From Deltaproteobacteria bacterium (lineage in GTDB: Bacteria > Myxococcota_A > SURF-8), in assembly GCA_029570245.1 (NCBI GenBank), contig JAKQSH010000030.1, forward strand, positions 1 to 6,288: a DNA stretch of 6,288 nucleotides, read 5' to 3'. Below the pieces are notes generated by a model. It was not told where the DNA came from. It saw only the letters and a list, made by a program, of their open reading frames with translations, and made no database searches. A program made the position numbers and the translations under genes. How positions within the stretch are numbered: the stretch's first letter is position 1; each line of letters starts with the position of its first letter. Below are positions 1-6,288 of the stretch, one piece after another.

Positions 1-3000
1 TAATGTCACTGTGTGTGCCGATCATGCGTTGCGGTTTTCCGTCGTCCTGCCACTCAATGACTTTTCCTCTGTCCAGAATCCATTTGTACGAACCGTCTTT
101 GCAGCGCATCCGATATTCGGTTTGGTAAAATTCAGTCTGTCGTTTGAAATGCCGTTCAATTTCAGCGTATGCTCCAGGTTTGTCGTCTGGATGTACAAGA
201 CGTTCCCATTCACCGAGATCACTTCCGACTTCATCGTCCGAATAACCCAGCATGTTTTTCCATTGATGCGAGAAGAAAATTCTGTTTGTTACGGTGTTCC
301 AGTCCCATACTCCGTCTCCGGCTCCTTCAAGCGCGAACTGCCAGCGTTCCTCGCTGATTTTCAGGGCTTCAAGCGCCTGCACCTTTTCGGTTATATCCGA
401 GGTCATAACGTAAATTGTCTGTACATCATTCAGTTCGCTTACGGAATAGCGATTATGCAGGTGCCGCACTTCTCCGTCCTTGCGGACGATTTTGAACTCC
501 ACTTCCCATGGGACCATCTGGCCTGATTGATAATCTTTCAACAGTTTGTTGATGCGTTCTTTGTGTTCCGGCGTCGCCATGTCGAGACTGACAATACGTG
601 ACATTTCTTCCTGCGAATGTCCGAAAATTTCACAGGCTCTGTCATTGATGAAAACAAGCCGGCCGTTTTCGACGATTGACAGACCATCGTGAATGTTCTG
701 AGCCATGCGATGGAACCGGGCTTCGCTTTCTTTCAACGCCTGCTCGGCACGTTTCTGCTCTGTTATGTCGTTCCCGACCACCTGATATTCAATCTGGCTG
801 CTTTCGTCATTCACGATTTTCTGAATCTGCCAATGCTGCCATCTGGTTTCACCATCTCTGTTAACGAAACTGCGCTCCATGCTGTTGTTGAAATCTTTTG
901 GGTTTATATTAGACAGAAATCTCTGAATCTGGTCTAAATTTTCCGTCTGCATATAATCGGAAATATTCCTGCCTATCACACTCTCATTTATGTCGAGATG
1001 CTGCCGGTAATAATCCTGCCATGCCTTGTTTACAAAAGTGAATACGCCGTCGGTTCTGAAGCGGGCTATTATTTCTCTCTGCGATTCAACGACTCCGCGA
1101 TATAGCGCCTGCGCCTGTCTCAGGTCTTTTTCGGCCTGTTTACGTTCGGTGATGTCCTGAATGATTGAAAAGAGTACATCGTTACCGTTTGAGGATATGT
1201 TGCTGCTGAATACAGCAACATCACGAATTGACCCGTCGGCGCGGCGATGGCGGAATTCGAATTGAACTCGTTTCTGCGAGCGGACTTTTTCCAGTTCTGC
1301 TGTTATTTCCTGTTGAGTGAGTGTGTTTATCTCACCGATGTTCATTTCCGACAATTTCTCGCAGCTCCAGCCATAAAAGTTGCTGGCGGCCTGATTCGCC
1401 TTGATTATTCTGCCGGTGTCCGGTGATACAAGCAGCATTACAGCCGAATGATTTTCGAATGTGTTCCTGAAGAATTCCTCGCTCTTCCGCAGAGTTTCTT
1501 CTGCATGTTTCTGTTCGGTTATATCGTTAAGCAGAATCAGTACCCGATCTCCAATTATGGTCTGTCTGAATTCTGTTATAAGAATCTTTCCGTCTTTTGT
1601 CGTGACATCGAAAACAAAAGAAGGAGCGTCATGATACCCGGAAGAAATCATGCGTTGAACGTCTTGTTTCCATTTACTGAAAACAATTTCTCTGTATTCC
1701 GCATCAGGATAAGCCTTGCTCATCCAATCGGAAGCGGTCGGCATGTCTTCAATGGTATATCCGAAATGCTCGGTAAATGTTTTATTGACGAAAATAATTT
1801 TTCCGTCAACGGTTGAAATCACGCAGCCTAGCGGCAGCGTTTCGATCGACTGACGGAAAAGTTTTTCGCTTTCTTCCAGTTTTTTCTGAAACTGTTTGGC
1901 TTCGGTAATAAACCTAGCCTGCTGAATGTTCTGCAGGGCCAGTCTTGAAAGCTGATCTGCAATTTTGTACAGAAACTCACTGACCTGTTTGAACCGTTCA
2001 ATCGGCATGCGGGTTACGTTTCTCAATGCCGCGCGGAATTCCTTCTCATCAGCTCCGATTTCGCGGGCATATGCCAGCATGGAATCTTCGTCAACCGGCT
2101 CTTCGAGTACCTGACCTATGAGCCAGTTCGCAATGTGTTTTTCGCCGACGTAAATACTGGTGCCAGCATCCCACAACCCGCCACTAAGACAATGCTGCAT
2201 TTTGGGGCCTGCGTTTCCTGGGGCTCCGATAACGGCGTCCGAATACAGGCAGTTGGCAAGACCTTTTTCTGTTTTGCGAATAATGTTTTCGCACAGGTGG
2301 CAGAAGTTGGACGGTCTGGTGATCGGTGTTCCGTCCGGTTCGGTTATTATTGAGGCAACGCCTGTTGCGCTGGCGAATGAGTCCTGAATTTTCTGTATTT
2401 CGTCTATGTCAAAAAGTTCAGAAAGTTCAAGGTTTGAGACATCGCCAACCGGCCTGGTCAGAGCCACCAGTTTTTTCTCAAGGCTTTCATTGAGGGATTT
2501 TATCGTTTTCTCCGCCAGTTTGCGCTCAGTGATGTCATGTATAATAAACGACAGGCAATTCTCACCATTGATAATTATCGGTTTTATCGAAAGCAGGCAG
2601 TGACGGACTTCTCCAGATTTCAAACGCATATCCAGTTCGAAATCTTTTAACTCGCCTTCGTCTTCAATAACATTCATAAGGTGTTCTCTGACCGACGGAT
2701 CAGAATAGAGTCCGAGCTCAAAAACAGATTTTCCGATGAATTCTTCTCTTGTATAGCCGGTTTGTATGGAGAAGGCCAGATTGCCGTCCAGTATCAATCC
2801 GTCAGCGGCTCTGGTGATGCCGATCATATCGGGACTGAGGTTGAATATTCTGGAAAACTTTTCCTGCGATTCGAGAAGTTCTTTCTGGGCCAGTTTACTT
2901 TCGGTTATATCAAGCAGAAAACCGGTAAAGACGATTTCGTCGCCGACCTTCTGTGGTATTGAATGTCCGCTGAACCATTGCAGTTTCCCGTCTGTGCGCC

Positions 3001-4297
3001 GGATGCGGCGGCCTTCGTAGCGCCATTCGGAGAAATTTCTGATGGCTTCTTCGATGGAATCAATAAACAACTGGCGGTCTTCAGGGAGAATGCTTTCTGT
3101 TATGTTTCTGACGAAATCTGGATCATCCGGTTTCAATGCCAGCATTTCAGTGGATTTCCCGCTTACATAATACATTCCGGTTGAGCCGTCCGGGCGGGCG
3201 TAGAATTGATAAACCACTCCTGGGAGTGTTGAAATCATACTGGAAAGGGTGCGCTCTTTTTCCCGTAATGCGTTCTCGCTGTTTCTAAGAGCCTGTTCTA
3301 TTTTATGACGGTCTCCTATATCGCGTATGTTAAGTACGATGCCTTTTACAGAGTGATCGTTGAGCAGATTTGTTCCAACAGCTTCGACCATAACCCATTC
3401 GCCGTTTTTGTGGTGGAATCTATATCTGGCTGTCCTTACTGAGCCTGGGTTTGATATCGCTTCATAAAAGATTGTCTGCGTCGCTGAAACATCTTCAGGG
3501 TGTATAAATTCAAATCCGTTCCTGCCCAGAAGTTCTTCAGGTTTGTAGCCGGTTATTTTCTCGATGGGCCCTCCGATGAACTGCTGGATGCCCTGGTCGT
3601 CAACTATCGTCAGAATGTCGTTCGAGTTCTGTATGAGGCGCCGAAAACGATCTTCGCTTTCCTGTTCGCTCTGTTTAATCCTCTGGAGTGTGCGCAGTTG
3701 TTTTATGCGCAGAATGGCATAGGCAGCCATCAGCACAATCCATATCGCTGCTCCAGCCAGTGACAGCAGAATGTATTTAAGCCTCAGAGCCTCAATGATT
3801 TTCAGAGAAAGGCCGACATTTACCACGCCTTCTATTTCTCCATCCGAAGAATAGAGCGGAGCCAGTATGTCGATTGTCTTCTCGCCATGAAAGGGTGAGG
3901 CGGGATTGTCCGGGTCGCGTTCGTATATTTGCTCCACGCGGTCTCCGCTTTCAATGACTTTTCTGAAGCCCGGCTCGTCGAAATTTTTACCTGTTCGCGC
4001 CGGGTTGCTGTGAGCTGTGGCCGTACCGTTTTTATCCATAATCAGCAGATAACTGTAAGCATCCGACTGAGCGACAAGATGTTCAAGTTGACGCTGTATT
4101 TCTGGCTGACTCATGTGAGATGCTGCAAATTGAAGGCTGTGCAACGTGTCTTCTGCTCTGTCCTTCATCAAATCCACGTGCGATCTGTATGTCAGTCCGA
4201 TAAGAAGGTGAATGAAGATTACCAGGATGATTGCCGAAACGGATATAATAAACAGCCATAGAACAAATTCACTTTTAAATTCTTTTATGAATCGCAT
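1..4297 (-). CDS. Membrane-bound multi-PAS/PocR sensory protein, C-terminus beyond window (partial)
   Basis: The frame is open from ATG at 4297 to the window edge (1432 codons, no stop). The start follows an in-frame TGA at 4361-4363 with no other ATG between, and has GGGGGA 10 bases upstream. Reading my translation: TM1 about 11-35; periplasmic Cache-like domain about 36-173 (L-L-I-M-D-K-N-G, later D-I-L-A-P-L-Y, G-V-V-N-V-G); TM2 about 174-197; PAS1 217-330, PAS2 350-465, PAS3 480-590; PocR 623-790; PAS4 813-928, PAS5 938-1053, PAS6 1065-1180, PAS7 1193-1306, PAS8 1317 to the edge. Most PAS units end in D-I-T-E followed by a short helical linker (e.g. R-K-x-A-E-x-x-L), the usual signalling connector. 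PAS2 and PAS8 look like PAS_3 folds (PAS8 has W-D-W-N). No LOV-type N-C-R-F motif is seen. Such proteins normally relay membrane and cytosolic signals to a histidine kinase or cyclic-di-GMP domain; the output here is outside the window, so kinase versus GGDEF is undecided. Sensor role is confident; ligands are unknown. Confidence 0.93.
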   Translation of the reverse strand, partial: MRFIKEFKSEFVLWLFIISVSAIILVIFIHLLIGLTYRSHVDLMKDRAEDTLHSLQFAASHMSQPEIQRQLEHLVAQSDAYSYLLIMDKNGTATAHSNPARTGKNFDEPGFRKVIESGDRVEQIYERDPDNPASPFHGEKTIDILAPLYSSDGEIEGVVNVGLSLKIIEALRLKYILLSLAGAAIWIVLMAAYAILRIKQLRTLQRIKQSEQESEDRFRRLIQNSNDILTIVDDQGIQQFIGGPIEKITGYKPEELLGRNGFEFIHPEDVSATQTIFYEAISNPGSVRTARYRFHHKNGEWVMVEAVGTNLLNDHSVKGIVLNIRDIGDRHKIEQALRNSENALREKERTLSSMISTLPGVVYQFYARPDGSTGMYYVSGKSTEMLALKPDDPDFVRNITESILPEDRQLFIDSIEEAIRNFSEWRYEGRRIRRTDGKLQWFSGHSIPQKVGDEIVFTGFLLDITESKLAQKELLESQEKFSRIFNLSPDMIGITRAADGLILDGNLAFSIQTGYTREEFIGKSVFELGLYSDPSVREHLMNVIEDEGELKDFELDMRLKSGEVRHCLLSIKPIIINGENCLSFIIHDITERKLAEKTIKSLNESLEKKLVALTRPVGDVSNLELSELFDIDEIQKIQDSFASATGVASIITEPDGTPITRPSNFCHLCENIIRKTEKGLANCLYSDAVIGAPGNAGPKMQHCLSGGLWDAGTSIYVGEKHIANWLIGQVLEEPVDEDSMLAYAREIGADEKEFRAALRNVTRMPIERFKQVSEFLYKIADQLSRLALQNIQQARFITEAKQFQKKLEESEKLFRQSIETLPLGCVISTVDGKIIFVNKTFTEHFGYTIEDMPTASDWMSKAYPDAEYREIVFSKWKQDVQRMISSGYHDAPSFVFDVTTKDGKILITEFRQTIIGDRVLILLNDITEQKHAEETLRKSEEFFRNTFENHSAVMLLVSPDTGRIIKANQAASNFYGWSCEKLSEMNIGEINTLTQQEITAELEKVRSQKRVQFEFRHRRADGSIRDVAVFSSNISSNGNDVLFSIIQDITERKQAEKDLRQAQALYRGVVESQREIIARFRTDGVFTFVNKAWQDYYRQHLDINESVIGRNISDYMQTENLDQIQRFLSNINPKDFNNSMERSFVNRDGETRWQHWQIQKIVNDESSQIEYQVVGNDITEQKRAEQALKESEARFHRMAQNIHDGLSIVENGRLVFINDRACEIFGHSQEEMSRIVSLDMATPEHKERINKLLKDYQSGQMVPWEVEFKIVRKDGEVRHLHNRYSVSELNDVQTIYVMTSDITEKVQALEALKISEERWQFALEGAGDGVWDWNTVTNRIFFSHQWKNMLGYSDDEVGSDLGEWERLVHPDDKPGAYAEIERHFKRQTEFYQTEYRMRCKDGSYKWILDRGKVIEWQDDGKPQRMIGTHSDI
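1928..2431 (-). other. PocR sensory domain inside the sensor protein, with four cysteines
   Basis: Residues about 623-790 of the sensor interrupt the PAS series. They start at L-S-E-L-F-D-I-D-E-I-Q, continue with G-V-A-S-I-I-T-E-P-D-G-T-P-I-T, and contain F-C-H-L-C, then T-E-K-G-L-A-N-C-L-Y-S-D, then H-C-L-S-G-G-L-W-D and W-L-I-G-Q-V. This order matches the PocR family, named from the propanediol regulator PocR and predicted to sense small hydrocarbon derivatives. The cysteines are C666, C669, C683 and C703. Their clustering (a CxxC plus two more) would suit metal or redox binding, but that is inference. The ligand cannot be read from the sequence. Confidence 0.8.
3779..4192 (-). other. Periplasmic Cache-like sensing domain of the sensor protein
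   Basis: Residues about 36-173 lie between two strongly hydrophobic segments (F-V-L-W-L-F-I-I-S-V onward, and L-K-Y-I-L-L-S-L-A-G onward), so they should face the periplasm. The first part is helical (R-A-E-D-T-L-H-S-L-Q). It is followed by a strand and turn, Y-L-L-I-M-D-K-N-G-T-A-T-A-H-S, and later by D-I-L-A-P-L-Y and G-V-V-N-V-G-L-S. That order is typical of single-Cache domains, which bind small extracellular molecules. The exact subfamily was not determined. Confidence 0.6.
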
Positions 4298-4307
4298 AAC
4301 CAGAACA

Positions 4308-4313
4308 TCCCCC
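4308..4313 (-). promoter_or_regulatory. Ribosome binding site of the sensor gene
   Basis: On the minus strand GGGGGA lies 10 bases before the ATG at 4297. It is the only purine-rich Shine-Dalgarno-like stretch close to a start in this frame. It supports 4297 as the start, together with the in-frame stop at 4361-4363 and the hydrophobic segment that begins about ten residues in. Confidence 0.55.
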
Positions 4314-4394
4314 GCAGATAAATAAACAGGTTTGATGCATAAATTTTTGAAAGCCGGAAATCAGGAATAAAACAGCCCTCTGTCATACTAAGAT

Positions 4395-4423
4395 AACATA
4401 GGAATTTAAGCACTGCTATTCAA
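4395..4423 (-). promoter_or_regulatory. Candidate sigma-70-type promoter for the sensor gene
   Basis: On the minus strand, TTGAAT (4418-4423) and TATGTT (4395-4400) are separated by exactly 17 bases. Each matches four of six consensus positions. The region is AT-rich, lies downstream of the preceding gene's terminator, and would leave a leader of about 90 bases before the ATG. A competing pair, TTGTTT with TAAATT slightly upstream and also spaced by 17, cannot be excluded. This is a by-eye match only. Confidence 0.3.
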
Positions 4424-4506
4424 AAAAACAAATAATTTCATATAGGGTTTCAAAAACAAACGCACTGTGTCCAGGAATGATTATCTGGCTTGTTCCCGCA
4501 TCCAGC

Positions 4507-4548
4507 AAAAACAGGCAAAGCGACTCAAAAAAACCGCTTTGCCTGTTT
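4507..4548 (-). terminator. Rho-independent terminator of the GH123-like gene
   Basis: A perfect 14-bp inverted repeat, AAACAGGCAAAGCG (4509-4522) and CGCTTTGCCTGTTT (4535-4548), flanks a 12-base loop. Read on the minus strand the hairpin begins about 22 bases after the TGA at 4571 and ends in a run of five T's (4507-4511, partly in the stem), the usual shape of an intrinsic terminator. On the plus strand the stem is not followed by a clean T run, so it is mainly directed at the minus-strand gene. It implies the two genes are not simply one operon, though read-through is possible. Confidence 0.85.
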
Positions 4549-4570
4549 ATCTTAAAAGTTTACATCCGTG

Positions 4571-4678
4571 TCAGATGTTGTCGGTTTTTCTTTTTCGCAG
4601 CACAAATGCTGACAATCCCAGCAGAGCAATCAGCAGGCAATCCGCCCCGCTGCCTGAAGAACTGCAGCCTGAACCGGA
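4571..4678 (-). other. C-terminal Cys/transmembrane/basic anchor or sorting signal
   Basis: The last 35 residues run S-G-S-G-C-S-S-S-G-S-G-A-D-C, then a hydrophobic stretch L-L-I-A-L-L-G-L-S-A-F-V-L, then R-K-R-K and five more residues. This three-part layout resembles CTERM sorting signals such as MYXO-CTERM, Synergist-CTERM and GlyGly-CTERM, which are usually trimmed by intramembrane proteases and leave the protein on the cell surface. The first cysteine (C518) precedes the hydrophobic segment in the position found in the Cys-type signals. The exact class was not determined, and a plain C-terminal membrane anchor is the alternative. Confidence 0.7.
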
Positions 4679-6288
4679 TTTGTTTTCCGGGTAATAAGCG
4701 CCATCATCACCGTCTGCTGAGGATTCATTCTCCGAATCCTCAGGTTCTTCGCCGGTTATTTCACCGCCGATTTCATCGTCCGTATCGCCATCGGCGGCAG
4801 TTTCGCCGTCCGCATCGTTTTCGAGTTCCGCATCGCCATCCTCAATCACTTTATCGGGGTCTTCGTATTTGTCGGGATACAGAGTGTAGAGAAGTTTTCT
4901 GGCTATACGCTCCCGAACCTGGAAGAGCACGTTTTCATCCAGCGTCCAGGGCTGATCATCCGGGCAGTATGTGCCTGGTCCGGGGCACAGTTCGAAGCAG
5001 AAATCTCCGAAGCGGGTATATGCCTTGGAAATCTCACTGCGGGTGTATTCTGCAAGACCGGCATTCTCGGCCATGCGGAAAAGCTCCCAGTCTTCAAAAC
5101 CGTCGCGTATCTGTTTCATGCGGTATGATATTATCGGACCACCGATGGAGAGCCATTCCGGCGAGCCTTTATCTGCTCCGGCGGTTCCGTTGTGATCTCC
5201 GGGGTAGAACAGAAACCCATCGCCGTTACGGGCGAAAATGTCTTCAAACGCTTCGAGGTTGAGGTAAACATCCCATGGATCGTCGTCCACCCAGTAGTTC
5301 ATGCGCCAGTACAGGAAGCCGGACGCTTTTTCGTAGAAGGTTCCCCATTTTACAATACGCGGTTCGTACCCGATTGCCGAGTCGATATCGTAACCGGCAT
5401 ATGGAGGCAGGTTCGCATTGCATACGTAAAACCACAACTGATTGCCGTTCGCCAGAAATTCTTCATATTCCTCGCGTCCGGCCATGCTGTCGCCGGTGTA
5501 GAACCAGTTTTCGTACATCGGAGTCACCGGGCACCATATACCGACACGGTCTCCGATTCTATCCACTTTGGGGCCGGTGATGAGTGTTTTGTGATACCAA
5601 AGATCGCTGGCTTCGTTAAGTCTGTCAATATCGGCTTCTATTTCGTCCCAGGTTTCGTCGCCTCCGTTCAGCCACGGCTCATCTGTGGCATAAATATACG
5701 CCTTGTCCCACCAGCCTTTTTCTACAAGATGTTCGGCATAGGCTTTGGCAGCCTTTTTGTACTGATCTTCAGTGAAGTTGCCCAGGCCGGAACCGGGACG
5801 GAAATGCCGCATATCGAAGCGCGTTACGGGTATTCCGTCGTCAAACATGGAACCGCTGAGAAAAGGCTCAAGTGCGGCGTCATGTGCTGTCCAGTCAACC
5901 GGAAGCAGATTACCTTCGTCGTCGAAATTGAACTGCACATCGGTATCTACACGGGTGGGGTCCATACGATGCTCATGCATGGCTCTGTAATATCTGCGGA
6001 CGATTTCCTGGTAATCTTCCGATGTGTTTTCGGCATCTGGTCCGCCGTGATGCTCTCTGACATTGCCGCCGAAGCCGAATGCGGTGGCAATGGTGCGCTC
6101 ATGGGGAATATCCAGTTCCCATACTTCAATACTTAGCTGAAGTTCTACGGTGCTCTGTCCGTCGGCTGTTACCTGAAGTGTTCCGCTGTAAAGGCCGGGG
6201 AGGGTATTGTCCGGCACGTACCAGTCGATGAAAACCGTCGCCAGCCCGCTGAGTTCGGACGGGTTGATGTCGAAAGGAGCGCCTACCG
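4571..6288 (-). CDS. GH123/DUF4091-type glycoside hydrolase-like protein, anchored; N-terminus beyond window (partial)
   Basis: The frame is open from the right edge (first full codon 6284-6286) to TGA at 4571, 571 visible residues. A GTG at 6217 is an unlikely start because the 23 codons upstream continue the same beta-sandwich (A-T-V-F-I-D-W-Y-V-P). Using numbers counted from that GTG: residues 1-36 end a beta-sandwich (G-L-Y-S-G-T-L-Q-V-T, V-E-L-Q-L-S-I-E-V-W); 42-400 form the barrel-like GH123_cat (DUF4091) region, with Y-I-Y-A-T-D-E-P-W holding the Asp179-Glu180 pair expected for catalysis, F-L-Y-W-R-M-N-Y-W, G-D-G-F-L-F-Y-P-G and R-M-K-Q-I-R-D-G-F-E-D-W-E. Characterised GH123 enzymes are beta-N-acetylgalactosaminidases using substrate-assisted catalysis, but the wider DUF4091 group is mostly uncharacterised, so the substrate is open. 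A Cys-bearing loop (403-425), an acidic linker (452-506) and a Cys/hydrophobic/R-K-R-K tail (514-548) follow. The protein is likely exported, with a signal peptide outside the window. Confidence 0.85.
   Translation of the reverse strand, partial: VGAPFDINPSELSGLATVFIDWYVPDNTLPGLYSGTLQVTADGQSTVELQLSIEVWELDIPHERTIATAFGFGGNVREHHGGPDAENTSEDYQEIVRRYYRAMHEHRMDPTRVDTDVQFNFDDEGNLLPVDWTAHDAALEPFLSGSMFDDGIPVTRFDMRHFRPGSGLGNFTEDQYKKAAKAYAEHLVEKGWWDKAYIYATDEPWLNGGDETWDEIEADIDRLNEASDLWYHKTLITGPKVDRIGDRVGIWCPVTPMYENWFYTGDSMAGREEYEEFLANGNQLWFYVCNANLPPYAGYDIDSAIGYEPRIVKWGTFYEKASGFLYWRMNYWVDDDPWDVYLNLEAFEDIFARNGDGFLFYPGDHNGTAGADKGSPEWLSIGGPIISYRMKQIRDGFEDWELFRMAENAGLAEYTRSEISKAYTRFGDFCFELCPGPGTYCPDDQPWTLDENVLFQVRERIARKLLYTLYPDKYEDPDKVIEDGDAELENDADGETAADGDTDDEIGGEITGEEPEDSENESSADGDDGAYYPENKSGSGCSSSGSGADCLLIALLGLSAFVLRKRKTDNI
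4700..4864 (-). other. Acidic low-complexity linker of the GH123-like protein
   Basis: Residues about 452-506 (from the GTG at 6217) contain 26 Asp or Glu in 55 positions, with Gly, Ala, Ser and Thr making up most of the rest (for example A-D-G-D-T-D-D-E). Such linkers commonly separate a folded exported domain from a C-terminal anchor. The segment has no predicted fold and is likely to vary in length between strains. Confidence 0.75.

Larger units (their letters stand above)
4298..4506. other. AT-rich intergenic leader region between terminator and sensor gene
   Basis: This stretch holds no convincing ORF. It contains several A/T runs (for example seven T's on the minus strand near 4422-4428), the weak promoter candidate and the ribosome binding site. 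I see no recognisable riboswitch, tRNA or operator palindrome. It probably serves as the promoter region and 5' leader of the sensor gene. Confidence 0.5.

Noticed and set aside
1..349. Possible histidine kinase or GGDEF output domain at the left end
   Set aside because: The visible residues up to the edge are an eighth PAS domain (W-D-W-N, G-Y-S-D-D-E, H-P-D-D). No H-box, ATP-binding or GGDEF motif is present within the window.
11..526. A 171-codon plus-strand frame, and similar plus-strand frames of 60-122 codons up to 4261
   Set aside because: All are antisense to the continuous 1432-codon sensor frame, which reads as clear PAS and PocR domains without a break.
380..2910. Short dispersed repeat resembling TTCGGTTATATC, recurring at varied spacing
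   Set aside because: These are the antisense of codons for the D-I-T-E motif at the end of each PAS domain. They reflect protein-domain repetition and not a CRISPR array or mobile repeat.
4477..5262. A 261-codon open frame on the plus strand
   Set aside because: It starts inside the intergenic region, runs through the terminator hairpin, and its product is rich in Arg, His and Pro, as expected for the shadow of the acidic linker and catalytic region on the other strand.
5192..6136. A 314-codon open frame on the plus strand
   Set aside because: It lies wholly antisense to the GH123-like gene, whose minus-strand product shows recognisable family motifs over the same bases. The plus-strand translation shows no coherent domain or motif.
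6215..6217. GTG as the start codon of the GH123-like gene
   Set aside because: The frame stays open upstream to the window edge, and the upstream residues complete a beta-strand pattern that continues into the visible domain, so the real start is outside the window.

Overview
The window holds two protein-coding genes, both on the minus strand and both cut by a window edge. Between them lies a 273-base intergenic stretch with a clear intrinsic terminator and a plausible promoter. No tRNA, rRNA, CRISPR array, insertion sequence or phage gene was found. Base composition is moderate (roughly half G+C by eye). A membrane-anchored multi-PAS sensor, an exported enzyme with an acidic low-complexity linker, and a Cys/transmembrane/Arg-Lys C-terminal tail together suggest a Gram-negative environmental bacterium, perhaps a deltaproteobacterium-like lineage such as Myxococcota or Desulfobacterota. 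That placement is inference and weakly held.

Reading in the direction of transcription (high to low coordinates), the first gene enters at the right edge and stops at 4571. It encodes the C-terminal 571 residues of a glycoside hydrolase 123 / DUF4091-type protein. These comprise the end of a beta-sandwich domain, a barrel-like catalytic region with an Asp-Glu pair at the expected place, a cysteine-bearing loop, an acidic Asp/Glu/Gly linker, and a short C-terminal anchor or sorting tail. The protein is therefore probably exported and held at the cell surface or membrane. A 14-bp perfect hairpin followed by a T run (4507-4548) ends this transcript.

The second gene starts at 4297 and runs off the left edge without a stop, giving 1432 visible codons. 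This frame is open throughout and is by far the largest coding region in the window. It encodes a transmembrane sensor: TM1, a periplasmic Cache-like domain, TM2, three PAS domains, a PocR domain with four cysteines, and five more PAS domains. Most PAS domains end in the usual D-I-T-E motif and are joined by short helical linkers. The output domain (histidine kinase, GGDEF or other) lies beyond the window and cannot be named.

The terminator and separate promoter candidate suggest the two genes are independent transcription units. A functional link between the surface glycosidase and the sensor is possible but nothing in the sequence proves it. The most interesting points are the large stacked sensor architecture with an internal PocR module, and the pairing of a GH123-like enzyme with an acidic linker and a cysteine-containing C-terminal anchor.
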